Notes under the pieces: generated by a model
Seen by the model: only the letters and a program-made list of their open reading frames with translations
Databases searched by the model: none
Told to the model about the DNA's origin: nothing
Virus record (IMG/VR): IMGVR_UViG_3300046525_000020
Location: 1 to 54,633 of that record
Source of the DNA: a virus
Direction: 5' to 3' (one strand)
DNA: 54,633 nucleotides
Part shown: piece by piece, positions 8,961 to 17,760 of the stretch
How the letters are laid out: each line of letters opens with the position of its first letter
How positions within the stretch are numbered: position 1 is the first letter of the stretch
Position numbers and translations under genes: made by a program

Positions 8961-9551
8961 TTAGATAAAGTAGGAGCCCTGTAGAACAATTGAAGCTGCG
9001 GTATCAATGGGCATATCCGACGCAGCAGCAGCACTAGAATACTGAGCAATTTGTAGTTCTGTGCTACTAGCAAGAGTAGCAATATACGCAGAAGTACCTG
9101 TGTATGTAGTATTGCTAAATCTCACTGCGCAAGCAGGAGCAGACCGTTTAGCAGCAATTGGCAAGCCTGCAATGTGCATGTTACCTGTCCCTGTATGTGC
9201 TGTCCAAGTAAGAGCACAATAGATATGGACAATATTGCCAATGCGCGTATACTCTCCTGTCTGTGCTGTGTAGGTTCCTGTTCCTGCTGTAGTCGTACCA
9301 ACAATGGTTGGAGTCCACGTCCCTGTACTATAGTTGGGCACATGATGTGTACCACTTCCCAAGATGTTCTGTAAGTCATCATGGTTTCTAGTTGGAAGGT
9401 CCGTTAGATTGGCACCAGTGAAGTCATTGATGTTGGTCCAAGGAATCTCAATGTTGGAGTTGTTAATTAGGTTCCTTAGCTTCTCATACCAATCGTTCCA
9501 GAAGCTATGTCCCGGAGGCACGCCTACAGGAGTCGGAGGTAATAGAGCCAT
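8961..9551 (-). CDS. Small tail-fibre-like virion protein
   Basis: The 196-residue protein starts M-A-L-L-P-P-T-P-V-G-V-P-P-G-H-S-F-W-N-D-W-Y, an N-terminus I associate with phage particle proteins just after the tail hub. The rest is Thr/Gly/Ala-rich beta structure (T-G-T-W-T-P-T-I-V, then G-N-I-V-H-I-Y) typical of fibre tip domains. The stop of the upstream hub gene and this ATG share TAATG. The likely role is a needle or fibre component; the exact location in the tail is not shown by the sequence. Confidence 0.65.
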   Translation of the reverse strand: MALLPPTPVGVPPGHSFWNDWYEKLRNLINNSNIEIPWTNINDFTGANLTDLPTRNHDDLQNILGSGTHHVPNYSTGTWTPTIVGTTTAGTGTYTAQTGEYTRIGNIVHIYCALTWTAHTGTGNMHIAGLPIAAKRSAPACAVRFSNTTYTGTSAYIATLASSTELQIAQYSSAAAASDMPIDTAASIVLQGSYFI

Positions 9552-11011
9552 TAGGTTTGTCCCTTATTAATATCTACTTCGAATGCTCTAATTCGCATGG
9601 GGCTTGCAGATGTGTAGCTCCATTTGAATGCTCGCTTGCGGAAGGTTCCTAGTTGATGAATAGCAGGAAGGTCTGAGTTGAGCTGCACGTTTCGTGGACC
9701 TACGAATGTTTGATAATCATCGTCAGTGTAGTAGATTGACATTTGACTATCGAACGTTGGGCGATCTGCCCACACAGTGAGTCTATACATCTGTTTGCGG
9801 TTCATAGTGTCGAATTCTTCGCTAGCCGTAATACCGTGGCATGTGAAGTTGACATCGTTGTCCTTATACACTGTTGAATCGAAGGAGTAGAGAGCCGTAG
9901 TTCCTGCAATAGCAAAGATGCTTCGATAATCAGCAGCAACCTTGGTGTTCACACAGAACAGCATCTTGAATGCGTCTGTCTGTTGAAATGCCCATCGTCC
10001 CCATAGCTTCGTACCAATGTCATACACGTATGTAGACTCACCAGCATTCAGCACATAGAAGTGATGGCCATCAATGCCAACAATCGAACCCTTCCATGTG
10101 GAGTAGGTTGTAGCCAGTCCCTGCAGATAGCGTGTGATGGTTGTATCACCAATGGTGTCCATCTTGAAGTCTTCCAGCATGAACACATCTGGCTGTCCTT
10201 CCTTGTTGTTGCCAACGAAGAAGATGTTGTTACCCCACTGTGCTAGTCCACCAATGTAGCCATTGAGCTTTACAGGAGTATCATTACGCTGTAGTGGAGA
10301 ACCCGATGCCACACCAGCATCCCAAAAGTATTCAATAGAACCTGAGCCAAACACCACCAGATAGTTGTTCAGCTTGACAATCTTCCTAGCATCGTCAGGA
10401 GCAATTTCTGCTGTGATGAAGTTGCCAGGAGTCCACGACATAGGATCATTCAAATCGCTGTTGTAGATGTCTGATGTGCCGTTCTTAATCAGGAAGATGT
10501 AGCCGTCTAGGAACGCTAGGCTAGGGATGTGTGCTGGTAGATCAGCATCTGCACAGGTAGTCACAACCTGAGTGCTACTAATCATCTTAAGAGTAGTACC
10601 GTCAGTAATCACAACCACTGCTGTACCTGTGTCATACAGGTAGTCACAGAAGGCCACATCACCTGAGCTAGTACCAAAGAATGCAGGAATGGAGGTAGTG
10701 AGAGCACCGCTGGTCACATTCCATACATACAGCGTAGAACCAATTACATAATAGAGCTTGCGGAAGTCTTCGTTGTAATGCATCCCACGAATTGTGGTGC
10801 CAGCCACAGCAGCCACATATTCTGTGCAGCCGCTGCGCTTTTGAATGAAGTAGCGTTGGTCTTGTGCTTCTTTATTATTAATAATCTCAAAGAACACATT
10901 CTGGTAGTCAACGTCCTTAGTGGCGTTGATACCTCGGTCATTCTGCTCCTTGAGCAAGCTTACTAGCTTAGTCTGATAAGTGTTGTTTTCAGGAGCCTTC
11001 GTGAATGCCAT
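9551..11011 (-). CDS. Tail hub / DNA stabilisation protein, P22 gp10-like
   Basis: This 486-residue protein has the repeated beta-sheet pattern of a propeller: segments such as L-Y-Y-V-I-G-S-T-L-Y-V-W, A-F-L-D-G-Y-I-F, L-N-N-Y-L-V-V-F-G-S and G-G-L-A-Q-W-G-N-N-I-F-F-V recur at about 50-60 residue spacing. This is the pattern of the P22 gp10-type packaged-DNA stabilisation protein, which plugs the portal and forms the tail hub. It lies directly downstream of the gp4-like adaptor, the same order as in P22-type phages. Family identity is from pattern memory, not a search. Confidence 0.75.
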   Translation of the reverse strand: MAFTKAPENNTYQTKLVSLLKEQNDRGINATKDVDYQNVFFEIINNKEAQDQRYFIQKRSGCTEYVAAVAGTTIRGMHYNEDFRKLYYVIGSTLYVWNVTSGALTTSIPAFFGTSSGDVAFCDYLYDTGTAVVVITDGTTLKMISSTQVVTTCADADLPAHIPSLAFLDGYIFLIKNGTSDIYNSDLNDPMSWTPGNFITAEIAPDDARKIVKLNNYLVVFGSGSIEYFWDAGVASGSPLQRNDTPVKLNGYIGGLAQWGNNIFFVGNNKEGQPDVFMLEDFKMDTIGDTTITRYLQGLATTYSTWKGSIVGIDGHHFYVLNAGESTYVYDIGTKLWGRWAFQQTDAFKMLFCVNTKVAADYRSIFAIAGTTALYSFDSTVYKDNDVNFTCHGITASEEFDTMNRKQMYRLTVWADRPTFDSQMSIYYTDDDYQTFVGPRNVQLNSDLPAIHQLGTFRKRAFKWSYTSASPMRIRAFEVDINKGQT

Positions 11012-11697
11012 TAGCAGCCTCTATCTGGTTGAAAGAAAATTGATCCGTCTTCGTCTCCATAGTCACTGGCCATCTTCTTATACATTTCAGCTTCCTTTAG
11101 GAGAAGCTGTCTGTCTTGTAGAGGAACCCCATACTCAGGAGCTAGCCTAACAGCCAGTCCATAAATAAGAGCATCAGTCCAATAATTAGGAAAGTCAGGA
11201 GTATCGCTAGCGCCAAAGAAGCCATCGAACCTCCGCTGGTAAACTGCAATTAGAGTATATTCAGCAGCCGCCGTAGCATCCGGCGTGGGCCAGACAGTAA
11301 TGGTTCCAGAAGAAATCCCAGGAGCAAAAGTGTAGTGAACAGGTAGGCTACCATCGCTAGTTGGAAGTTGGTTAAAGTCGTAGAGACTTTTCTCGGTGAT
11401 TTCATACTGCACGTCACTTGTAGTTGATTGCAGGATAACTTGCGCTACCTTGATAATGTTGTTAGTCGTGTAGCTTGCTGTACCGTCTACTAGAGTGGTA
11501 GTCACTGTGGTTCGTTTCCACAGCGGCATTCCTTCTGTAGAGTACAGAGACACTAGAGAGTTGAGGGCCTGACCAGCAGAGGTATATTCCTCTGCCTCAG
11601 GTGTTTGACCTAGAGCAAGCCGGCCAATCTTGCGAAGGGCCGACTCGATAATGTCATTTCTATCTAATTCAAAATTGGTATTTCCAGAAGTAGCCAT
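11011..11697 (-). CDS. Head-tail adaptor, P22 gp4-like
   Basis: The 228-residue protein begins with a helical module typical of short-tailed phage adaptors: D-I-I-E-S-A-L-R-K-I-G near residue 14, then A-L-N-S-L-V-S-L-Y-S-T-E-G-M-P-L-W-K-R. A beta domain follows, and a C-terminal helix set (W-T-D-A-L-I-Y-G-L-A-V-R-L-A-P-E-Y-G). Proteins of this kind bind the portal ring and receive the hub. It lies between a tailspike and the gp10-like hub gene, with one-base overlaps to its neighbours. Confidence 0.8.
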   Translation of the reverse strand: MATSGNTNFELDRNDIIESALRKIGRLALGQTPEAEEYTSAGQALNSLVSLYSTEGMPLWKRTTVTTTLVDGTASYTTNNIIKVAQVILQSTTSDVQYEITEKSLYDFNQLPTSDGSLPVHYTFAPGISSGTITVWPTPDATAAAEYTLIAVYQRRFDGFFGASDTPDFPNYWTDALIYGLAVRLAPEYGVPLQDRQLLLKEAEMYKKMASDYGDEDGSIFFQPDRGC

Positions 11698-13772
11698 TAG
11701 ATGTTGTTCGCTTGAATGTTACCTGCTCCACCACCTAGAGTTACAGGAGTAGGGTAGCCACCAGTAACGTTTGCAATTACACTTGAATTGGTTGTGTTAG
11801 CACCAAACTGAATTGCAGCCCCTGTAGGGACACCCGCTTGAGCGCCTACAGTATTTCCAGTAACAGTATTGAAATTGCTAAGTCCTAGGGAAGTAGCGTC
11901 AATCTTAATAGCATTGTAGGTACTAGCTGTAGCAGTTTGCACGCTATTACCAGAAATGGTAGTAAATGTTACATCCATTGCAGAAATTCCAATAGTGGTG
12001 TTACCATATAGCTGGTTACCTGTAACAGATAAACCCCGTACCTTTTCTAGATAGATACCTTCTACACCAGAGTTAGAAACACTGTTTCCTGTGACAGTGA
12101 CAGATCGTAGAGAGTTTGAACCTCCCTTAATTACAATGCCTGCATTACTAATGAACATGCCAACAAGCCGGCCATTACCTTGTACAACGTTTCCTGTAAC
12201 TGCTACGTTTGTATAGCCGAAAGCAGTTCCGCGTGTTCCTTGTTGCACAAGAATACCACTTGTATTGCCGTACATTACTGTGTTGTTTGCAATGATTGCG
12301 CGACCATTTCGGTCTGACTCATTACGCACATTGATGCCAGGAGAAAAAGAATTAAGCACCGTGTTACCAGTGATTTCACAGTTTGGGCATTCAATGTTAA
12401 TACCGCAACCAGTAGAGCCACTGATGAAGTTACCAATGATTTTGATGTAGTCTCCGCCACCGTGAGTGTCTACAGCATCACCACCACCGAAAGGTTGCAT
12501 AGTGTGGGTACCACTTCCTGTAGCAGAAACATCAACTGCGTTAGTGTCTGCAATGGCATCTTCAATCTTGTTATAGAGTTTTACCTTTGAAGTTTGACCA
12601 CCAGAGGTAGCAGTTTCTCGTGTCCAGTATTCGTTGTTACTGAGCAGACCCGTAGGTAGAGTACCTGTGCTGCTTACACGAACACGTCGTGAGGTAGTAA
12701 ATTGAATATTTGGCGTAGCAAGAGTAAACTCATTTACAGCAAGATCAGTTGCTGTGAATGTAGAAGGAGTGCCTAGTGAGTTGGATGAACACTTGACAGT
12801 ATTTCCAATGAAACTCACTCGCCGCACAACACCATAGTCGGTACTAACGTTGTTATTGATTGATAGAGAATGTCGAACATCCTCAAAGTGACAGTTGGAA
12901 ATAACGGTATCAATTGTATGGTCTACAACTTCCACACCATAGCCTAGACCAGTAGGCCGGCAGTCATAAACACTGCAACCATGTACAAGTGCCTTATCAC
13001 AACCCTTGATGTAAATAGAGGCTGTATCAAACGAACGAAATTCACAATTATGAAGTTGTGGACTGTCAACCCATTGGAAACGAATGCCTAGTGCGTTGTT
13101 CTGGTCTGTTGTAGGGCCAATGAATGTGCCATTAAAAATCTTAACTGACGGCACCATATTAATTGGCGTAATGGTGGCACTATCAGCAGTAGTATAGTTG
13201 TCCGATAATGGGACAGCTAGTGGCAGATAACTTGTAGAGATTGTAGTGTCATTAATCAGACTCTTTGGAATACGATTGAGTTCTCCCACCTTTACATTGG
13301 TGTTAGACGCATCCCAAATACCATCACTGGCAATACGCACATGTTGTCCACGAGAAAATGTGGATGTGTTACCTACAACTACCACACCTTCATTCTGTAC
13401 AGCGTTAACTGTCAGGGGTACAGGAGTACCAAGGCTACCAAAGAACCACAGCAAGGCGCTTGCTAGAGTAGCCGTAGAGGCATCAATTGTACTGCCTTGG
13501 AAGTCAAAGACCAACGGTGCTGTAGGAGTGTAGGAGCCAATCTGAGAAGTAATCTTATAAGTTGCTGTTGGAAAGACAATCTTAGCTGGCTTGCCTAGAG
13601 CAATCGCTGCATCAATAGCAGCATCAATAGCCACCTTGTCGTTGGTAACACCATCCCCCACTGCGCCATAGTGCTTGACATTAAACTCAGCATATACATG
13701 CGAATTAACTTCATTAAGCCAGTTGGCAGTAACAGTGGTTTGTTGATCAATAAATGTGGTACTTGCTGTCAT
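11697..13772 (-). CDS. Tailspike with pectate-lyase-type right-handed beta-helix
   Basis: The 691-residue protein has a short N-terminal virion-binding stretch (T-T-F-I-D-Q-Q-T-T-V-T-A-N-W-L-N-E-V-N), then F-N-V-K-H-Y-G-A-V-G-D-G-V-T-N-D at about residue 28-43, the hallmark of the pectate lyase 3 superfamily used by tailspike depolymerases. Residues 200-640 show repeated N-x-V / G-N-x-V coils (V-T-G-N-S-V, I-T-G-N-T-V, I-S-G-N-S-V), the rungs of a parallel beta-helix. It likely binds and cuts a surface polysaccharide. It is one of two beta-helix spikes in the genome. Confidence 0.85.
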   Translation of the reverse strand: MTASTTFIDQQTTVTANWLNEVNSHVYAEFNVKHYGAVGDGVTNDKVAIDAAIDAAIALGKPAKIVFPTATYKITSQIGSYTPTAPLVFDFQGSTIDASTATLASALLWFFGSLGTPVPLTVNAVQNEGVVVVGNTSTFSRGQHVRIASDGIWDASNTNVKVGELNRIPKSLINDTTISTSYLPLAVPLSDNYTTADSATITPINMVPSVKIFNGTFIGPTTDQNNALGIRFQWVDSPQLHNCEFRSFDTASIYIKGCDKALVHGCSVYDCRPTGLGYGVEVVDHTIDTVISNCHFEDVRHSLSINNNVSTDYGVVRRVSFIGNTVKCSSNSLGTPSTFTATDLAVNEFTLATPNIQFTTSRRVRVSSTGTLPTGLLSNNEYWTRETATSGGQTSKVKLYNKIEDAIADTNAVDVSATGSGTHTMQPFGGGDAVDTHGGGDYIKIIGNFISGSTGCGINIECPNCEITGNTVLNSFSPGINVRNESDRNGRAIIANNTVMYGNTSGILVQQGTRGTAFGYTNVAVTGNVVQGNGRLVGMFISNAGIVIKGGSNSLRSVTVTGNSVSNSGVEGIYLEKVRGLSVTGNQLYGNTTIGISAMDVTFTTISGNSVQTATASTYNAIKIDATSLGLSNFNTVTGNTVGAQAGVPTGAAIQFGANTTNSSVIANVTGGYPTPVTLGGGAGNIQANNI

Positions 13773-13773
13773 A

Positions 13774-14085
13774 TTATCTCAGTAGATGTTGAATGTTATA
13801 TCCTGCTCTCATGCATCCTGCGACGCCAATTCCAGCAATGCCTTGTGAGTTGTATAAATCACAGCTATCAGCAGGGAACACTGGCGGAGGTTCAGGGCGT
13901 ACATAAGTGGGTACACAGGTTTCGGGTCTCACCCTAATAAACTTCTGTGGATGGTCATGTTCGAAGTCTTTATCACAGACCATCAAACCATCCCAACGTT
14001 TCATCAGCTTGTCGGAAGGAAACTCGAAGCCGCATACGTCACAAATTACGCGCCATGTTCCAGGCCAGGGTCCTCGCTTACTCAT
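13774..14085 (-). CDS. Small zinc-finger-like virion-region protein
   Basis: The 103-residue protein has C-D-V-C-G near residue 15 and a second Cys/His group (M-V-C-D-K-D-F-E-H-D-H-P-Q) around residue 36, which together look like a treble-clef or rubredoxin-type zinc site, followed by the conserved-looking H-P-Q-K-F-I-R-V-R-P-E and a Pro-rich tail. Similar short proteins are often found between tail genes of phages. Their function is not known to me. ATG at 14085 overlaps the previous stop (ATGA). Confidence 0.7.
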   Translation of the reverse strand: MSKRGPWPGTWRVICDVCGFEFPSDKLMKRWDGLMVCDKDFEHDHPQKFIRVRPETCVPTYVRPEPPPVFPADSCDLYNSQGIAGIGVAGCMRAGYNIQHLLR

Positions 14086-14312
14086 GGATGTTTCAGCTCT
14101 TTAATGTCTTCTTTAATTTCTCTAAACATATCACGAATCTCAACTCTAAATTCCTTAAAGTCTTCCTTACGCAGATAGTTGTCTTTAATGTCCTGAATTT
14201 CTCGGACTAGCTGGGCGTGCTTATCTTCAACTGACTCGATATGCCGTTTCAAGTACCACCCCCATCCTGCTAAGAGGATTCCAATGATCCCCATTACTAC
14301 CTGTGATTCCAT
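14082..14312 (-). CDS. Small membrane protein with coiled coil (possible inner-membrane lysis protein)
   Basis: The 76-residue protein has one N-terminal membrane segment (about residues 6-20, V-M-G-I-I-G-I-L-L-A-G-W-G-W-Y-L) and a highly charged helical tail with heptad-like spacing (E-I-Q-D-I-K-D-N-Y-L-R-K, then E-I-R-D-M-F-R-E-I-K-E-D-I-K-E-L). This is the shape of XhlA-like or i-spanin-like proteins. It lies directly after a secreted Cys-rich protein. A lysis or superinfection role is an inference. Confidence 0.65.
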   Translation of the reverse strand: MESQVVMGIIGILLAGWGWYLKRHIESVEDKHAQLVREIQDIKDNYLRKEDFKEFRVEIRDMFREIKEDIKELKHP

Positions 14313-14642
14313 TTAATTTCCCCATAACGCTTTGCCTACCTTACAGCGGCCATCCTCTTCATTGGCTAGGCAAAACTGTCGTGCTGCCTCGCACATCCGG
14401 AAATCAGTTGGATCAACACTCCCAATTCCACGAACAGCTAGAAACTCAGCCCAGGTTACCTTCTCTCGTCCTAGAAAGACAGGAGTGGCAAGTTGCTCAG
14501 GAGTAAAGCTCCCTGGGTCGGCAAGTGCTACGCACGAGCCTTGTTTCATTTGATTAACACAAGTGTTGTACATCCCATCAAAGGGGGCCGTAGCCCCCAC
14601 CATAGAACACACAAGCACTAGAGCAAGAAGTAGTTTTTTCAT
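14313..14642 (-). CDS. Secreted Cys-containing protein
   Basis: The 109-residue protein starts with a clear signal peptide (M-K-K-L-L-L-A-L-V-L-V-C-S-M-V-G-A-T-A, cut expected after Ala19). The ATG lies directly after the tailspike stop. The mature part of about 90 residues has five Cys (C-V-N-Q-M-K-Q-G-S-C near its start, three more near the end), so disulfides in the periplasm are likely. The sequence before the signal Cys does not fit a lipobox. Family unknown. The position between a tailspike and a small membrane protein suggests an envelope role such as lysis or exclusion of other phages. Confidence 0.7.
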   Translation of the reverse strand: MKKLLLALVLVCSMVGATAPFDGMYNTCVNQMKQGSCVALADPGSFTPEQLATPVFLGREKVTWAEFLAVRGIGSVDPTDFRMCEAARQFCLANEEDGRCKVGKALWGN

Positions 14643-14643
14643 A

Positions 14644-17600
14644 TTAGTTCTTAATGCAAATGGTGTTGGTTTGCTGATATACCCACTCGTTAAAGCTCTT
14701 CTCTGGATCAACCATAGTTTCTTGACGGGTTAGCCCGCCCTTATACTTAATCCAAATAACGCTGTTTGCAGTGTCATACCAGTATGTGTGTCCTGCGCTT
14801 GCCTCTAACAGTGCCAGAGATGTAATGCCAGAATCAGAGAACAGTTGTGAGTAAACACCACCTGTGTCTGAATAGGCATCCAAGTTCAAATGCTCTCCTA
14901 CAAGTGTGTATACCTGAGGATGTGCATTCACTCCTGCCCATGAAACACCAATGATGGTTGTATCGGCAGCAGTGTTGGCATTGTCAATTAGGAAGTTGAA
15001 GCCAGTTGTAGGCACACGTCCACTTTGCAACGTAACCCTAATCTTGCCACCTTTCACACAAGGAATGAACATCTTATCCTTGCCGTTAGCCACACCATCT
15101 CGGTTCTGTACGTTCCAAGTGCCAACAACAGTTGTTCCTGTCGACATACGCTCTGCTAGATATTGAGCCGTCTTATTGGGATCGCTGTTGTTGTAATACA
15201 TCTTCAAACCATATGGTGTAATCTGTGCTGGTGTAGCATGCACAGAATAGGGATCATCTGGAATGGCGTTGGTTGTTGCCCCGTAGGTGTACATTGCATC
15301 GTTATACACAATGTAGTTTCCTGCTGTACCAGTGATGATTCCAGTAGGGTCCCACTTAGCACCTGCAATTGATGTAGATTGGTTAACTGCTGATTGCCCT
15401 GTAAACTTAATACGGAAGTCCCAAGTCCGTGAGAACACCGACACTGGTGAGCTTAGGAACTTGTTATTCACAATATTAACGAAGCCCATTTCAATGGCCT
15501 TCATGTACAGGTCATCACTACCAATAGAACAACCAGTTGCTTCTACACCAGAAATCTTGCCATCGGGGTTGAAGGCAGAGCTACCAGGGGCAACTGTGTC
15601 TCCAGGGAAGGTGGCATTAAATCCAATGAACAAGCAACCATCTGGCACTAATGTATAGTGATAAGAGGCCATACCACGACGAGTTGGAGGTTGCCCACCA
15701 TTTCGGTTAGTAAGGTTGACGCTCTTATTTACTAGCAGGCTATTAACAATCTTGCCTACTGTAATTGAACCAGAGAAGTCTGTACGATAGTTGTCAGAAG
15801 TAATGAAGTTGACATAGCGAGGATAGCCACCACGGTTGGTGTAGGCATCGCTACCACTCTTATAGATTTGATAACCAGTAAGAGTGAACAGCAGTGTGGT
15901 ACTACCATCATCAGAAGTAGGCCAGTAATAACCACTGCCACCCGTTGCTGTACCTAACTCATCACTAACAATGTGACCAGTAAGAACACCTTGGTCTCGG
16001 CTAGTGATAGAGTATTGGTTTGACATCGTGCCGTGCATTAGCCGTGAGGGCCTAATAGCAATGTCTCGACTCAAACCGAAGCAAGCTTCTGCTGGAGATA
16101 GCCAAATACCATGAACAGCTCGCACAGATACACAGCCTGATAAGTCAGTGTCAGGATTGGTAATCCAGAATCCTGCTGCGTTTGCTTCGTGCTTGCGAAG
16201 CTGTAGCGTTGTACTATCTGGCATATCAATTGTCTGCATTGCAGTGCAATTGGTGAAGCTGTTACGCCGTTCGCTTCCATCCTCTAGGTTGAATGCGTGT
16301 CCTGCAACGTTGTATGTAACTGTGTTGCTAACTTCCACACCCATGCAGCCGTGAAGCTGAATGCCATGCTGTGCTGAGAAGTTCACTGCACAACCACGTA
16401 CGAACGTGTTAGTCATTGCACCCTTAGACACACCATTAGAAGGCTTACCAGAGCCGTAAGGCATCTCGTAGCTATTCATATGGAAGTGCAGAGGATAGCG
16501 ACCAATACGACCTCGCTGACCACAGCGAATAAACTCTACATGGTCAATCTTAATCTTGCCATCTGTACGACCCATAATCATCATATGGGCACCAACACGT
16601 CCTGTGCTGGTTGCTTGCCATGTTGCATCATCAGGGCCTTGGAACTTGATGTTCCGAGTTGTATTAATTACCCATGCACGTTGGTCAATAACCTTAGGGG
16701 TTGTTGGTTGGTGCGTGGTGTAGCCTGTGTCAGTTACAGAGATGTTGCCTTGATTACGGCCATAAATGTCATCTGCTGTTTGTTGAACATATTGCAACAC
16801 TGCCCAACGAGCACGTGAAAGTCCGCCACCGCTAATTGACATATTTACATCTGTCATTGTACTAGCTAGTGTGCGAGCATCGCAGTTGGCTTGATCTGTA
16901 CCACCTGTACCCCATTGATGGTATTCAGTGGTGCCAATAACAACTTGATCCCCAATGTCCCAGTTGGAGGGAGTGGAGTCTACCTTTAGTGCTGTAGCAC
17001 CAGCAGCAAACGTATTGCCAGTAGTAGCCTGTAGACGGCAACGATCGGTCTTAGTTGCACCGAATAGTTTTAGTTGTCCACCATCATCCACTACAAATCC
17101 ACGGCTAGTTAGACCAGTGTTATTAAATGCCTTAGCTTGTGAAGTGAGGGTACGTGTATTGCCATTGGCGAATGTGCCAGTAGCTACAAAGTGAATCTTG
17201 TTGTTAAATGCAGTGCCTACTGTACCACTACCCAAAGGGCCAGAGCTAGACCCAGTAACGGTAAAATTTGAAGGACCAGTAAAAGATACAGTATAATTCT
17301 CAGCGCGGTCAATTCCTGTTCCTTCCCAAATAGCCTTTAATGTGCCAGTACCGCCACTAGAGGCTGTTTGCCATGTGCTGTAGGCAACTACCTTACCTTG
17401 CTCGGTATTGTTACACTCAATGGTATGAGTGTAAGCCTTAGGTAGACGTGAAGTAGGAGTACCGCATTGATAACGACCTGTAGAGGTTACGTTAACATAG
17501 AGAGCCGTAAGGCTTGTTGTTTGTGTTAGAGAAGCGTACAAACCGCCTGCCACGGTGACAGCACCAAGGGCAGGCGTATTTACGTCTAGAAGCCAGTTCT

Positions 17601-17760
17601 CTCCAGAAGGGATAACCAGCGGACTACCCGCTGTAAGTCCTAAACTGGAAATGTTGCCAGTGAAAGAACCCGGATAGTCATCTGGCCCAACGGGAGGAAC
17701 TCCGACAACAGGACTACGACTAGTCATCCTGTTGATAAATTTACGGAGTGCGGTGCCCAT
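14644..17760 (-). CDS. Giant tailspike with G8-like domain and CEMIP/TMEM2-type beta-helix
   Basis: The 1038-residue protein starts with a short anchor (to about residue 30). A G8-like beta module follows (G-E-N-W-L-L-D-V-N-T-P near 53-63, then T-S-L-T-A-L-Y-V-N-V), apparently interrupted by an Ig-like insert (about 120-215), resuming at G-G-Q-L-K-L-F-G and W-D-I-G-D-Q-V-V-I. Then comes G-R-Y-P-L-H-F-H-M (about 420-428), I-Q-L-H-G-C-M-G-V-E-V and H-A-F-N-L-E-D-G (about 488-495), the diagnostic blocks of the KIAA1199/CEMIP-TMEM2 family. The C-terminus carries H-T-Y-W-Y-D. The family includes hyaluronan-degrading proteins; here a polysaccharide depolymerase is inferred. Confidence 0.8.
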   Translation of the reverse strand: MGTALRKFINRMTSRSPVVGVPPVGPDDYPGSFTGNISSLGLTAGSPLVIPSGENWLLDVNTPALGAVTVAGGLYASLTQTTSLTALYVNVTSTGRYQCGTPTSRLPKAYTHTIECNNTEQGKVVAYSTWQTASSGGTGTLKAIWEGTGIDRAENYTVSFTGPSNFTVTGSSSGPLGSGTVGTAFNNKIHFVATGTFANGNTRTLTSQAKAFNNTGLTSRGFVVDDGGQLKLFGATKTDRCRLQATTGNTFAAGATALKVDSTPSNWDIGDQVVIGTTEYHQWGTGGTDQANCDARTLASTMTDVNMSISGGGLSRARWAVLQYVQQTADDIYGRNQGNISVTDTGYTTHQPTTPKVIDQRAWVINTTRNIKFQGPDDATWQATSTGRVGAHMMIMGRTDGKIKIDHVEFIRCGQRGRIGRYPLHFHMNSYEMPYGSGKPSNGVSKGAMTNTFVRGCAVNFSAQHGIQLHGCMGVEVSNTVTYNVAGHAFNLEDGSERRNSFTNCTAMQTIDMPDSTTLQLRKHEANAAGFWITNPDTDLSGCVSVRAVHGIWLSPAEACFGLSRDIAIRPSRLMHGTMSNQYSITSRDQGVLTGHIVSDELGTATGGSGYYWPTSDDGSTTLLFTLTGYQIYKSGSDAYTNRGGYPRYVNFITSDNYRTDFSGSITVGKIVNSLLVNKSVNLTNRNGGQPPTRRGMASYHYTLVPDGCLFIGFNATFPGDTVAPGSSAFNPDGKISGVEATGCSIGSDDLYMKAIEMGFVNIVNNKFLSSPVSVFSRTWDFRIKFTGQSAVNQSTSIAGAKWDPTGIITGTAGNYIVYNDAMYTYGATTNAIPDDPYSVHATPAQITPYGLKMYYNNSDPNKTAQYLAERMSTGTTVVGTWNVQNRDGVANGKDKMFIPCVKGGKIRVTLQSGRVPTTGFNFLIDNANTAADTTIIGVSWAGVNAHPQVYTLVGEHLNLDAYSDTGGVYSQLFSDSGITSLALLEASAGHTYWYDTANSVIWIKYKGGLTRQETMVDPEKSFNEWVYQQTNTICIKN

